Below are positions 21,776 through 35,663 of a stretch of 64,000 nucleotides of DNA, one piece after another. The notes under the pieces are model-generated. The model made no database searches. It was not told where the DNA came from and was given only the letters and a program-made list of their open reading frames with translations. The DNA is from Polytrichum commune (lineage: Eukaryota; Streptophyta; Polytrichopsida; Polytrichales; Polytrichaceae), in contig OX485803.1 of the NCBI GenBank assembly GCA_950295325.1, positions 29,760,001 through 29,824,000 of the forward strand, read 5' to 3'. The position numbers and the translations under genes are program-made. Positions within the stretch are counted from its first letter, which is position 1, and every line of letters starts with the position of its first letter.

Positions 21776-24700
21776 CTCCTCTTTCAGAATCAAGACTAAA
21801 GCCTCCAAACTTATGCCATGTAGATGTAATTAGAACTCATTCGAACTCATTTTAAATGAGTCATTCTTGAATATTTTGAATGTCAAAGAACAAACTAAGA
21901 TTTGGCCTTAATCTTTTCACGAGATCAATACATTTCTCACAAAGATATTCTTCTAGCCTATTCTTTCAAGTCATATATTGAATTATTGAATTTTTTCAAA
22001 GCATATATTGAATTTTTTTTATTCTCCTTTAATCGTTCAATAATCCATTCACCTAACATGGTTTGTATTTTTGTTGCTTAGGTTGGTACAAATCGCACTT
22101 TCTACTTTCAAACAATCCAAAAAACAACACCGGCTGTTGATTTAGTTATTGCATATATCTTAGAGGGGGTTTCTGTGCCTGGACTTTCAATATTTTCTTA
22201 TTCTATACCCCCTTGGAATGCAAAATCCAATTTTTCCTTGTTTTATTTTTATTTTGCATGCAATATCTTCACAAAGATGGTGTTTTGTCGGTATTTTATC
22301 CTGGTGATGCAAAATGAACAAAAAAATTTCTTCACATTTCTTTAATTATAATTTCAAAGTTGGCCATGAACCTTGGACTTGTGTGAATCCACTTCGTTTG
22401 GCCAATCCCCGCAATTCCTACAGAATGTGTCCCAATTCATTCTTTCACATTTTCTTTCATTTTCATAAGTAATTAAGATTTGTTGTATTATATTATTATT
22501 GGTTTCTCATTTTGGTTTTTTTCATTACTTTCGCAAACAGTTAAATTCACAACATTCTTGCTTGTTCGTTCTTTTGATAATACTACCGGATGGATAGATT
22601 TGCTTTTGCCTTTTTAAATGAATATTGACAAAGATTTTTTAGACAATGATATGAATTTGTATGATGATGTTTTATATAACTTCACATATGCTACTTCTCA
22701 ACTTATGAGAAATGATGGTGTTACACCTTGAAGGGGTCCATGAGAAAAACATTCATTCTTCTTTCAAATTTTGATCGATGATTTTTTAAAATCCGAGGTC
22801 ATTGTTGCAAACCTCACTGCATCAACATGAATAAATTCATTTATTTGTTCTTTGATATTATTTTTTTCATATGCTTGCAATATCAATTATTATGAGTCAT
22901 TAATTGTTCTCTTCATAATTGTATTCTATTACGTCTTTGATAGGACCCTTCATACATGCTTGCCGCACTTTGAAGCATCACTTTTTGGCATTGGAAGGCG
23001 ACAAATATGTGTTTTTGATTCCATCTCATCTTGAAGCCTTTCATTATGCAATCCCCTTTATGTATCGGCAAAGACATCAATTGTGAAGACTCCGATGATT
23101 CTCCAATTGTTAATCGCGAGGCCGTCAATTTATTTTGTGAGTAAGTTTGTTTGTTTTCTTCTTTAAATACTTTAAATGGTTGGTGTTTTTTTTTTTCTTG
23201 AAGCTAAATGCACATATATTTCCCTAAACTTATATGAAGTAAAAAATAATTATTAATATATTTATGTGGTTATGTGGTTATGTGGTTATGTTCTAGCAAG
23301 GTGATACCACAATGTCGCCGACGTTGGCGATCATTTTGTGAAGATCCAAGATTTTTATCAAGTCCATCTCCCCCTCGAGGTCTCCCTATCTATGCTGAGA
23401 ATATGACTTCCTTTCTTGTTGCTCAACCATCCCCTTCAATGCATAGAAACACTAAACATTATGATTGGTGGGTTTTGGGTTTCATAAATTAGAGGCCGAT
23501 TCATGTTCATGATATATCACAACAAGTTTTAATGATGGTTAGTTCTTTGGTAGCATTTGTTCAAGTACCATAACTGAGGCTTTTATTTTTATCATCCTTT
23601 TTAAAAAAATACTTTCATTTATATCTTGGAATTACACATGTTTTCTATCCACTTCTATCTTTCTTGCATTTTCTATGTTTGTATTGTATTATTGACTTAT
23701 TACAAAATTAAGTCTTTCTTGTAATATGTTGTGTTTCATTTTTTAAGGTGGTCTTACTATGAATGTCAAGGATAATTATAACTATCATGTTATAAAGGAT
23801 GCAATACAACTATTAAAATTTCTATATGATACATATATATGCCCATTGTCGTTTTCACTTCTCAATGTTCATTCCTCACTATTGATAATCTAGAATTATA
23901 TTGTTTATTCTCCCCACCCTTCTTGTTTTTTAACCCTACAATTGTGCTAAAATACCACGGTTATAAGATACCAATGGGCCTATTACCAAATATTTTTCTT
24001 TCCTCACCGCTCATGTGTAACTGCTCATAAGATAGCACTCCCCGCTTGGTGTTAGAAGAGATTTTTTTCTAGAGAGTTGAAACCCACAGACATGATTCTC
24101 ACCACTTTCTTCTTTCATTCCTTAAGAAAAAAAGAAAAGAAAAGAAAAGAAAAGAATAAAATAACGCCCGTATCTAGGTACCGGCGAGAATGTGAGCATG
24201 TTGGCCTAATGTTGATCATGGTTGTCCGTGATGCAACTTAAGGTGTTATGCCTTCTTATTCTTTAGGAGAATGAATAGAGAATGCTTAACATACCATTGA
24301 CTTATTGGATATCAAACTGATATTTTTTTTCTTGTCTCCTTATTGCCTCTTACCACTATGCTCCTGTGGATTTATCCAAGAGAGGGTAAGAGCTTTTACT
24401 AACAATCCATTGCAAACCTTGATGCTAGTAAGCATGTGCACTAGGGTGATAGTCCCATATGGCCACCTCACCTCAAAATTCCAATTCCACTTGTTTGTGG
24501 GTCTTTGGTAATACAACATCAACACACTCTACCTTGACACCCATTAATGTTGGTCTACATACTGGTGATGCCCATCAATCTACATGTAAACTCACAAAAT
24601 TCAGAAGGATACTATGAGTGGGAAGCATTAGGTTATCTTCTAAAATTGTATGCATGCCAACGCTTACCCCCCCCCCCCCACACACACACACACATATTTG

Positions 24701-25054
24701 TGGTTAAGTCATCCCAACATGGCCCCCACTAGACTAATTTGGGCCACTAATGTTGATTCCATAGTCAAATCTACTAAAGAGAGTAATTCATGTGAGATAT
24801 ATAGGTGACCATGTTTTCACCTTAGGTAAGATATGTGGAGCATCTTACCCCCAACCCCAATAGGGGGCAAAAGACTCACAAATTGAGAGCCTTTTGAGGC
24901 TCACATCCTATGATCTCTATAGTATACACCAATAGACCACACCACAAGCTCACCCATACGTATGCCTTCAAAAGTGAAACACAAATCCTCACCTTCTTTA
25001 GCTACCATAAGTGGGTCTAACTAAAATGGCACTTTTAGCTCTACACCCAGTTCC
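21776..25054. other. AT-rich stretch without supportable gene
   Basis: At 22620-22825 the plus strand reads a peptide-like run (NIDKDFLDNDMNLYDDVLYNFTYATSQ..) followed by stops, suggesting a decayed coding fragment, possibly of a transposon. A frame at 23274-23492 is similarly isolated. Simple repeats include (AAAAG)n at 24124-24155 and a poly-C/(CA)n compound at 24667-24693. Confidence 0.4.
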
Positions 25055-25245
25055 CTAGGTTATTAAACCCTAAGGGGATGGTCTCTTCATACCACATACA
25101 AACTAATGTGAGTATAGAAAGGGGTATTATTGGAGGCACTAGTATACATAGCATATATAAGGTAGAGATGTTATTATTTTGTAGTTTGTACATTTAAGAA
25201 GGCGATTGAGAATTTTGAAGTCAAGGTAGATGTACTAAAAACCTA
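25055..25245 (+). repeat. Dispersed repeat C, copy 1
   Basis: Shares with 62395-62575 the order ACAAACTAA, GGGGTATTATT, AGAGATGTTATTATTTT, AAGTCAAGGTAGATGTAC; clearly related but well diverged. No terminal repeats seen. Confidence 0.6.
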
Positions 25246-26754
25246 AATCTATTTACAGATAATGTGGTGGTGGTGAGGCCATCACCCCACCGTTCCCCAC
25301 TACTCCTTCCAGTTCATTCTCGTTCAAATGAAACACTCCCCACCCAACAACAAAAAGAAAAAAACCACAGAAAACCACATGTCAAAGATTCAGAGAAAGA
25401 AAAAACATGTGACCAAAAACAAAAATAAAACAAAAGCAACAAAGGAAACAAAAGTGGAAAGGTGGGGGGACCATGGGTGCATAATAGTGGGAGTATGATG
25501 GGGGAATCCGAGGGAGGTGGCGGCCATGGGTTTGGTGGGGAACCCATGAGGGGCATGATGGTGGCTCATGATGGGGCTTATGAACTTGGGCATGGGCATA
25601 CCTCTATATGTCGAACCTACACATGGGCATGGGGGATGTAGTTGCATGAGCTTCGGAGGCGGGGGCGGCCTAGGAGATTACGTCATATGCATGTAACGGG
25701 TTGGGCCAGCATTGGTCCAAGTAAGTATTAAACAAGATCAACAAATCCAAATCGAATCCGTAACCATTTTCCTTGTGTATTTTGAACCTCGTATGAACAC
25801 CTCATTCTTTATCAAAGATGTCACGGTATGCGGCGTCGACGGCCGCACCTTATCTGTTGGATTTCATCCATCTAGATTTGGATGGATGAATCTAGAGGTG
25901 GAGATGAAGGCTCCTAAGTGAGGAGCCTCTTCCTTGGCTTGGCATTCTTGCCAAGTTAAGTCTTGTGAATGAATGTGTGGAGAGAACTTGTGTGAGGTGA
26001 AGATTGCATGTTTTTGCAATAAATCTTGAGTTCTTCTTCCTCTACTTACACTCTTGGATTCTCCCGTGGTGGAGTGAGAGATAGCTTGACTCATTATGTA
26101 CATTTGAAGAGAGATTTAAAGCTCTTGCAAGAGTTTGATTCTCTTCCTTCTCACTTGGCAAGAATGCTTCATTTTTTATATTTTCTTCTTCATTCTTGAT
26201 ATATAACACACAAGGAAAAGCGTGAGGACAAGGAGTGGCGGAGTTTTGAAGTATTGGAATGGAGAACGCCGCGAATTTGTGGAGCAACAAGGAGAAGAAT
26301 GTTTCCTTGTGAATGTCACATCAAGGTGAATTGTGGTGATGAAGTATTTGATTGATCACGGAATTCTTTGTCATTTTGCTAATTACAAGCTTGAATTCAT
26401 ATCATTGAGCTTGTGAAGAGCATTCTTTGGGATCTGATGGCCAAATATCAGAGGCGATTAAAAATGGGGCTCACCTTGCACCCAACCTACAGTTCCTTGG
26501 AATAACGTTTACCACACTAGTTAGTTGCGGAGCAATATTTCATTATCCATGCCCTTTAGATTGGCATTGGTCCTAGCTGCTTGGCGGGACTCCATAGTCA
26601 ACTGAGGGAAGGCATGTCGAGGTGTGTTGTTTATGTGTGATTTTGCTATGTTTTAGTGTTGTTTGTTAGTGGTGGTTGGTACTCGAGCTGCAGTGATACA
26701 CGATCGCTATTTATACGACAAAAAGAATATTCTCTATTTTCTCACATGCTCTCT
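25246..26754. other. Stretch without supportable gene
   Basis: GT/GGTG-rich low complexity at 25450-25680. A hairpin ATCCATCTAGATTTGGATGGAT lies near 25866-25887 and another (CTTGGC..GCCAAG) near 25935-25956. Nothing else is recognisable. Confidence 0.4.
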
Positions 26755-26950
26755 ATTACCCCCCACCCCCCCCCCCCACACACACACACCAATTATGTTG
26801 ACAATTGAACCTAGAGGTGTCAACAAATTTTGAACACATAGCCCATCATATCTCTTTCGGACATTTTTTTCAAATGTTTCATTCTTGGATCCACAATCGA
26901 CCACACACACCACTCAAATATTGGCATCCGATCAAGATAAGTAACAGATT
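26755..26950 (-). mobile_element. MITE family A, copy A3 with poly-C/(CA) tract
   Basis: AATTATGTTGACAATTGAAC, then ATCCACAATCGACCACACAC and ACTCAAATATTGGCATCCGAT match A9 (59735-59900) and the reverse of the family-A consensus. A C-rich tract followed by (CA)n occupies the place where full copies have the GGACCTCCC segment; A9 shows the same replacement. Confidence 0.55.
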
Positions 26951-27294
26951 CATGCCCGTACACACATCACCTTAACTCAGTAAACCGTCTTTTGGACTCA
27001 CAATCAATGAATGGAGAGAATCAACTGGTAGTTACAGATGAACCGGTTGAGTTTGAGAAATAACCGGTTCAAATTCAAGAGTGCAGGGAGAATTATTGAT
27101 CCATTTAGAGGATCTTCGGTAGAATATTCTTCCACGTAATACAGAGACTGTGAAAGATGTTAACATGTAATCGGTTGACTTGTAACTTATTCTTTAGAGA
27201 TGCCATTAGAAAAGTTACTAAAGTGATGTAAAAAACCATATGACACTAAATACAATATATACATATATTTAGGGTAGCAGTCGGTTCTCCCTGT

Positions 27295-28343
27295 TCATTG
27301 TTCTGAAAGGCCCACAGTGATGAGAGCAATGGAGGGCAGGCCATGTGCACCTACCTCTTCATTCATTCATAGCATGAGGAGGAGGAGGAGGAGGAGGAGG
27401 AGGAAGCCCAGGATGGATGGATGGATGGATGGATGGATGAGGAAATCTCACTAGTAACCTACTACCACTGGCCCCCCGTCGCCCATTGTGTTCTCCACCA
27501 TCTTGTTCGCTGCGCATGGCAGCAATCGCTTTCCCCTTAATTTCCGCTCCATACAACAGCAACGTCTCCATCTCCAGATCCCGCTGTAGCTAACTTATAC
27601 CCATCAACACTCGCAACGCGCCCTCGCAGTTCCTAGGAAAAACCAAACCACATCTCAATGCTCCCTTCACCATCATTGTGGCGCCTGTTCTTTCTACTTA
27701 CAAACTACTGTCCGCAACGAAGGCAGGAGAAATCGACGAGGAGCTGCGGCAGCAGCATCATCAAGAGAGCTTGCAGGAGACAGACGCGTCAGAGCGAGCG
27801 AGCGAGCGGCTCGCAAACGGCGATGTAAGTGACTTGGTGAGCGAATTCGGGAGCTAAGTTGTTGTCATATATATATGTGGCGGAGAGAGTGTGGGCAGTG
27901 AGGGGATTATAAATGGAGTGAGCCATATTAGAGCTATGGGCATGCATGTATTGGGGAGGCGGGCCAAGATTAGGGTAAGGGTGTGAGAGAAGAATCAAGG
28001 AGAGAGGGAAGGGGAAGGGGAAGGGGAGGGGAGGGTGGTTGAGTCTGCAGCTAGCATTGGGGCAGCAATGTAGTGGTCATCCAGGCATTGTTTGTGGTGC
28101 GGGGTAGCCATGGAAGATGAAATGGCCTCACTGCAGCAAAGCTTGGATGGTTGCGTGGTTCTAGTACTGCGTTAGCATGTGGGCGGGGAGGGAGAGAAAG
28201 GGGTTCAGTGCAAGAAGAGGAAGAGGAAAAGGGAGAAAAAGAGGAAGACTCCCCGCATTGAGCTTACATGTGAAAGCACTTGGAGGTGAGGGGAATTTGA
28301 GAGGGTTGCAGGTGAGGTGAGGGGAGGGGAAGGGAGGGTTAGG
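27295..28343 (+). promoter_or_regulatory. Promoter and leader region of the DUF1068 gene
   Basis: About 1 kb upstream of the start codon becomes GA-rich: GAGCGAGC repeats at 27793-27808, GGAAGGGGAAGGGG at 28008-28034 and AGAAGAGGAAGAGGAAAAGG near 28208. A TATATATATG run is at 27868-27878. (GGA)n at 27376-27403 and (GGAT)n at 27411-27439 are microsatellites. No defined TATA box or start site can be assigned. Confidence 0.45.
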
Positions 28344-30723
28344 ATGGCGGCAGTTGGGGCAGCTGGGACAGGGAAGGCATTGTGCGGGAGCTATGGGTTA
28401 CGAGTGGTGATGATATTGCTGGCGCTAGGTTTAATGCTCTACACCATGGCTCCCGCGTTGTACTGGCATTTTGTGGGAGCGGATGGAGATGTGGTGACCA
28501 CCACCAAGGTTGGAGCAGGCGCATGTGCCCCCTGCACCTGCGACTGCACTTCTGTCAATGCAGGCGCTGACAAATCCACCCTCTCCATCGCAGGTTAGTC
28601 CCGATAATTGCAACTCCTTATCCTCGATGTGCAGGTGAATGGATAAAGTGTCTCGCTCCTTTTCTCCCTTACTGTACTTTGGAGCAGACGTTCCCCGTGG
28701 CTTTTTGAGTGAAAGATGTGAGGAAGAATGGGTCATGGTGTGTATCCCAAGTCTGCTGAAGGGACCCTGAGATGTTGCCCAGGGTTGTTGAATGTCATTC
28801 ATAAAGTCCATCTCTCCACCAATAAAGAATCAGTAAAATGCAGGTGAATGAATAGAATGTCTGGCTATTTATTCTCCTTACCACACGTTGCATACATACA
28901 TTCTCCTTTGTGGTTTCTATCATCACTTAGCATGGGCTTTACGAGTGAGTGATATGAGGAAGAGTGAGGGTTTGCGTCTCAAGCCTGTGCAGGACGAAAT
29001 GCCGCCGAGGGTTACCGAATGTCATTTAAAAGTCCATCTCTCCACCAAAAGATGATGGCCGGTTGAAAGTGCTGGACGACGTTGTTGTTTTGTTTTACTC
29101 TGTTCACATCAATTTAGAATCAGCATGGGCAGTGTTTTCGAGGAGCTTCAATATATTCTCCTGGTGGTTAATATCACGGAAACGACCAGCACCCCAGGTT
29201 TATTGATGGTTCTACAATTTGCTCACCTAGATATGTAGTCCTCTTTGTCACAAGGATTGATTTCCTTATACTGAGCCGCCGAATTTTCCCCCAAGGTTTA
29301 CCTAGTGGTTCCAAACCCAAATGTGGGGTCATCGAGCATTGGGATAGTTGCTTATAGTCGACTTGAGAATTCTATCATCAATGTCGAAGTAAATTCATGA
29401 CCTAAATCAGACGAATGCTTTTTTATTACCTTTTGTGAGGATTGTCTTGGTGCTGCTTAATGATGCAGCCAAGTAAAACCTAGTACTTCAAACTCACTTG
29501 CTGGAGCTAATGATGTCCATGAACAAAATGTTTTATTGACATGCCCTAATTTTGGTCTTCTGTTTGGATTTGATTACGTAGTGAGATCTGTCTAGATCGG
29601 GTCATGGTTGGAGGCATCGAAACTTGTTACTCTGTATTAGAGGGTTTTGGTTGAAGCATATCGCTCCTACATATTGCTCGTGCCCTCTTTCTGGACATCA
29701 TGAATGGTTGTTATTTAAACTGACGGGGTTCGTAATAATAATACTCTGCAATATGTTTCATGTGTGGCTGATAACTAGATAGTGCACGGGTAGTTATTAT
29801 CTATTATTATCTCCATGATCTCCCTCATCAATTCTTAACAAGGATGTTCTGTGTGATTGAGCAGCTCTGGCAGAGGGACTGAATTTCACGCTTGCAGGTG
29901 CACACATGGCCTCATCTCTCTCACACTCAAAAATTGCTGTTCGCAATGAGGGGGAATCTGCCGAACATGTGGTCACAGTTTAGGTTCCTTCGAAAATCAA
30001 GAGACTGATTGCAATTTATCATGATCAGCTTTACATTTAAGTCACCTGTATATTCATGGACCCAAGACTAAGCGATAAGTGGTTGCATTATTGAGTGGAA
30101 ACAGACTGCCTGCGGAATGACCCTGAAATGCAAGAAGAGCGGGGGAAGTCACAAGTGGAGCTACTGAAGGAGGAACTCAAACTTCAGAAAGAAGTGAACG
30201 GGGATGCACAACAACGTGCGGAACTTGCTTATCTGGATGCTAAGAAGATTGCTTCACAGTATCAAAAAGAAGCCGAGAAGTGTAATTTGGTGCGTCCATA
30301 TTTCTTTCACACAATGTGATAACCACACCATATTCATACGGTGTGCGACATTAACCATTCACGTCTTTGTAACAGTTGACTGATTTGATAGTAGATGGAA
30401 AAGTATACCGCATGTTTTACATATCCATCCTTTCAAAAGTGAATCCTTCGCTTGGGATCTTTGTACTGCTTTTCTTCGTAATGGAATCCAGATGAAGACA
30501 TGCATGTGCATAAAGTATAATTGTGAAATCACCGCCTCATGTTATGCATCAGGGAATGGAGACAAGTGAGGAGGCACGAGAACGTGCAGAGGCTGAGCTT
30601 GTGCAAGAAAGAAAGAGGACACAACTTTGGGAAAAACGGGCCCGCAGTTTGGGTTGGAAAAGTAAAGTGGAAGGTAAATTAAAGAAATCATCTTCACAGG
30701 ATTCAAAATCAGCCTCCCTATAG
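28344..30723 (+). CDS. DUF1068 protein, ELMO/NKS1 family, 4 exons, 212 aa
   Basis: Single-pass Golgi membrane protein. Arabidopsis relatives (ELMO1, NKS1/ELMO4) associate with pectin (homogalacturonan) synthesis complexes and are needed for cell adhesion. Exons: 28344-28593, 29865-29897, 30105-30289, 30553-30723. The second exon is only 33 nt. Frame closes to 213 codons including TAG. A short N-tail is followed by one membrane helix (residues about 18-42, ending PALYWHF, a family signature), then the Cys cluster C61-x2-C64-x-C66-x-C68. Residues about 105-190 form a charged coiled coil with the conserved LAYLDAKKIASQYQKEAEKCN and GMETSEEARERAEAEL blocks and WEKRARSLGWK near the end. The start is the first ATG of the frame. 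The exon 3 donor (TTG/GTGCGT) is less usual but gives the family's expected join. Length fits the family (about 170-220). Confidence 0.92.
28628..29047 (+). repeat. Tandem duplication in DUF1068 intron 1
   Basis: Two diverged copies with period 210-225: TGCAGGTGAATG at about 28630 and 28841, GAGTGA..GATATGAGGAAGA near 28710 and 28945, GAATGTCATT at about 28790 and 29017, AAAGTCCATCTCTCCACCA at 28803 and 29028. Confidence 0.85.
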
Positions 30724-33700
30724 CAGACAAAGAAGATGGTGGGATCAGCTACATAACCATTTTGTTCCACCAAATTTTCTCCTATTTCAATGTTCTCATT
30801 TGCACTAGTAGTCAGGTTGAGTGTTAGTTGACCCATGGAAAATTACCACCATCTTGTGTTCTTAAATTACATATTAGTTGGGGAGTAGCTAACTTCTAGA
30901 CCTTAATGAATAAGCAGGTTCCTAGGGACAACACAGTTGTTTCTTTAGTACAAGTCTAATGGCGGACTCCCGCTCACCCACTCTCTGCAGTCTAATTGTG
31001 CGGGGTGTCATGACTTGTAGCAAGAATCATATGTAACTGGTTATTTGAAATCCCGTGCCATTAAAAGGCTTGGGGGTCAGATTTCAATTGGACTACTGTA
31101 TCAATCAGGTCCTTCTCTTCACAAAACATCTGTCAACCAGTGGACATCGCCTATGTGCTCAGCATGATTTGAGTTGTCTAACCTTCAAATTTGTCTTTTG
31201 TGTTATTCGATTCCGCTTCCTCTCTGCCATAGCTCTGAATACTGTATTGTCAACAAAGAAATTAATCTGTTATATACTTGATATATGCAGTACAATAAGT
31301 GTTACTCAATGCACATCACAGTTATAAAGATTGTTTTGCTCAACGTACAGGATGGCTCTTACAAAAGCCTGCCCATCCTGTCAGACATTTATGGTTAGTA
31401 TGTGCCATATTACATGTAGTCTCTGGAGTTCGTTTTATTTTGTTTTGGTTGTTTATTTTTTTAGTTCTTCATTCATTTCTGGTATACATTTGGTGCACGT
31501 ACTTACATGGGGGAGTCTTATGGTTTCTGTCAACATCTAATGGTCGACTCCTGCAACAAGGTGGGAGACCATGACCTGATAACAGAAAGCCTAGGTGAAA
31601 AATAAAACAGGAAGTGAAGAGATTTCTTACTTTATTTTGGAGTGTAAGAGGTAAGGCGAGAAATAACTCAAGACACAAGTCCCGCAATGGAAACATCTAG
31701 AGAATAACTCAACCAAGATACGAAAGTAAACCATAGGGTCCCAATCCTCCAGTCTCACACAAAATCATTGGTGACCATAGACAAGAGGCCAATATATATA
31801 GAAGATTCAAGCAACTCTCTTCACCTACTGTTGTAGGCTCATAATTAACTCGTATAGCCTGTCTCACTCCACAGCAAAAAAATTGCTCAAACCCTTTTTT
31901 TTACTCCAGATTTTCTGATTTCTGATTCGTGCTGTGGATTTCTTACTCAGTCATGTGTCATTGCCAGAAGTATACCGGCATAATCTGTGCTAACTCTCCT
32001 CTTTTTGGCCATAGGTCTAAATTCTTGTGAAACTTCCAATGTGCACACACCTTCTCAAAGACTAACAAGAATACTTGTTGGCCCAAACACTTGATGGCAT
32101 AAAATCTACTCCAAAACTTCACTAGAGATGTTTTGCACTTTGTGAGGAGAGAGAAAGGAAAGGTTGAGAAGTTAAGGGTATGTGGGCCTTATGTAGTCAC
32201 TCCTCTTAATTAGAAGCCTATATTTGAGTGGTATGTCGCAAGGCTTGTAGTCGAGAACGGACACCAAAATGACATGTGTTACATTCAAATTGAACAATAT
32301 GTTCAAAATATAAGTTGAAATCCACAACACCTACCAACCAACCTACTCAGCTTCAAAGTAACAAACCTTCACACATCCACTCCTACTAAAAATCACTCCC
32401 ACAATCATGTCCTTGTCTCATCATAACAACTTGTTATCGATTATCTCAAATAGAACCCTCCTTTGAGAGGGGGCAGTAGCTTGCATACGAAGATACTCCT
32501 CACTCATGCTTGCTCCTACGGAGCCAACATACCTATCTATCCATCTAATAAAAAAACCATTCTAGATGCAACAGTGAACACATTTGAGAGGGCCTATGTG
32601 ATCATTCAAAAAGAAAGAGGATCTCCACTTCCACCTCTCATAACTTCAACATCTCAACTCTGATGCTGAAACTTAAAATGACAATCTCATTGATACGCAA
32701 TCGTTGAGTGGATGAGACAATTCCCGAGCCGAGCCAATTCAACGGCCAGAATTATATGTGGAGTTGGAAGTGCCCCCAACATTACACCTTTTTAATGTAA
32801 ATTAAGGTGCACGTGAGAATGTGCTGCTGGGAATGTTGATCAATTGAGAGCAGGTTGCAGATTCCAATCTGAACCAAGTTCATGATGAAGAGAGTACTTC
32901 ACGAGCAACCACACTAAATGCCACTTGTATGATACACATTTATACCTTGGCCACAAAAACTCTGTTTCATAATTCACTTCCCAAACCGCAAGGCCTGTCC
33001 AGTCCACACTAGTCTCGCCGCAAGCTGTCAGAAGCAATCACATTGGACGCTTGCTGGCAGTTTGTTGTATAGGTACTACACTTGCTTTGGGGGTGAGGGG
33101 GGGGGGGGGGGGCATTTTCGTTGGTGTTTTAGCTTTTTTGCTTCCCGGATTTTATAATCAATTTCATTTCATTTCATTTCAGTTGTATCAACAACTGATT
33201 TTCGTATCTATATGTGTGTGTGTGTGTGTGAGGATTCATTATGGAGTACTTTTGATGTTTTGACAATCTTAGTTTGGAGCAGGACTGGCACCATGCAGGT
33301 TTTTACAGTTGGGTTGTTCTGGGTATTTTAAAAAAACCCCAATCATATGAGGTCCAGCAAAATCCGGTTTTATTTGGTTCTATTCGGGTTTTTTTTTGCA
33401 TTAAAACAAGAAATCCAATGCATCAGCCGAAAAAGTTGGGGTTTTCCCACCCTTGATGATAATTGCCGGCTGGAATACACTGGCAACAGCTAGAATAAAA
33501 CCATGGTTTTATTCGCAGAAATTAGGTTTTTTGCGTTAAAACCAAAAACCCAATGCATCAGCCGGAAAAAATTGGGTTTTTCCCACCCTTGATTTGGAGG
33601 TCATTCATTAGAGTTATCTGTTGATTCAACCATAGTTTTGATTGGGAGTTGGTTGTTTTGCATACAATCTTTGTCATGTTCGGTAAGCTTTGAAGATATT

Positions 33701-35663
33701 CAAACAAGTAAGTATACTTACTTGAATTCACCTTGCCTAGCAATTCAATTGAGCAATTTAAGCATGCTCGTCAAATCTAAGGTTCTTTATAGATTCATTG
33801 TAGGCGAATCGGAGGTCTTTTGAGCACAGAAGCAGAGAACCTCTTTGAAGCATCTACCTCCACCACAACCAATTGAGACATGTTTTATGAACTAGATGTT
33901 CAAATTCAACGTTCCAATGCATAAAGATCTCTTAGGTGATCACTTTAGCAAATGCAAAATGGGATCTTGTTTAGACTTAAAGAAATGAAGCCCTTATAAG
34001 TGTTGTAGGATTTTGCCTTCAAAAATCAAATCCACATTTTTTCTTTTTGGGGTTTATATATATATATATATATAATTTAAGGTTTAATGACTTCAATGGA
34101 TAGGGGACATTCTCATAAAACCATATTAATTTACTTTGCAGCTTCCATCAAAATGTAAAGGAGTTGTGAAAGTTTTCAAGTTCATTATGTCCAAAACACG
34201 TAGGTTGGTGTCGTCTTGTCAAGCTATTGTTGGTTCATTTTATGAAATGTTATGGGTGCAAGCATGGTAAATTGGATCAAAAAAGTGCTCCGGTATACTG
34301 AAATCATTTTTATTTTGGTCAAAGACCTAATTATAATAGCAAATCGTTGTTTAAATTATATTTCTTTTCATGATGACCTTTGTTGTTGTGTTGAATACTC
34401 AAATGTAGAAAATCATATCTTCAATACTTACTATTAAAAGTGATGCTCAAAAGCAAATAGTTGAGTTTGGTTTTGGACGTAGATTTCATGACGTTAACTA
34501 TTTTGAAGTGGAAATTTTCTTTCATATTCCTTGAATTTATTATGTACTTGAGGGCATCATCACAAAACTTTGTGGAAAACCACCAATTTCATGTAATTTT
34601 ATCGTACTTTAAACAAATTTTAGACAGTCACTTGTTCAATATCACCTACTTGCACACCACTTGTACCATCTTCTAAAATATGTAGACTTTTCTTGGAATT
34701 TTTCTTGTCATCATCATATGCTCGGCTTTGTAGATCAGTATGTTTTAAAAATGTCTAATATTTTTTCCTTCACAAAATTCAAAGTTAGTGTATAGTTTTA
34801 AATCACTTTCATTGAACACTAGGCAGTAATTAGGAACTATCCACTTTATCTTGCTTGCACCCTTATATAGATATATCAAATACAAGTCAAAAAAAGGTGA
34901 GTTATGTCTTTGTGAACTATCATAGCATATGTGCATTCCAATGTCATGTCTATGTGGACATATATAGTGTATATACATTCCAACATGTTGGTCTACACTC
35001 AATACCTTGTCCTATAAAGGTCTTATAGAACTTGAAACTAACTCCTCTCCTCCTATAAATTGAAAAGGTTTGTATAAATAATGTTCAACAATTAGGTGAA
35101 AGTGCACATAAAATGATAATACCATATAGAACATGTATGTCCTCTACAAGTTATCTATACCAACTATTGACACAACACTTTAAGCATTATTGAATGCAAT
35201 GTTTGCTACAACACAAAAGTAGTACAAGGAAAGTCCAAGTTCAAGGAAATAGGATATAATTAAAAATCATAAGAATATCAAAATTCCACCATTTGTCATT
35301 CTTGCCTCCAAAAGACAAAAATTATGGGCCAATCTGTGAGCCCAAATTGATGCCCACATTGGTTGTTAACACTTGTAACACATTACAAATGGTGTTTTGG
35401 TGATTTATGATTATCCACAAAAATATAAAAAGAGTGAAGCTTGAAGAAAGCTTAGTTTGAAGCATTAGGCTTTTGTGGAGTGGATTTAAGTAGGAGAAGG
35501 ACAAACCTTGGTAAAGTGTGGTAGGTAGAAAGTCAAGCTTAGTTAAATGTTTGAATTAGGATCCTTGTTGATCATTTGAGGGAGGAAGGCTTAGGAGATA
35601 GGATTAGAACCTACAAAGTAGGAGGAGATCTCGAGGGCTTATCGTGAACCTTGAGGGTGCTCA
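30724..35663. other. Intergenic region downstream of DUF1068
   Basis: No supportable gene; the first few hundred bases should hold the DUF1068 3' UTR. MITE copy A4 (partial) is at 32185-32310. A poly-G run at about 33096-33113 is followed by (GT)n at 33212-33230. A direct repeat pair lies at 33398-33458 and 33530-33590 (AATGCATCAGCCG.AAAAA.TTGGG, CCCACCCTTGAT). (TA)n is at about 34057-34073. Bases 34090-35500 are plain AT-rich sequence. Confidence 0.5.
32185..32310 (+). mobile_element. MITE family A, partial copy A4
   Basis: TATGTGGGCCTTATGTAGTC at the left end, then CTTAATTAGAAGCCTATATT, GAGTGGTATGTC and GGACACCAAAATGACATGTG follow the left half of the family consensus. The right half is absent or too diverged. 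Confidence 0.5.

Noticed and set aside
27359-27571. 70-codon minus-strand frame upstream of the DUF1068 gene
   Set aside because: Its length comes from (GGA)n and (GGAT)n microsatellites read as poly-Pro and HPSI repeats.
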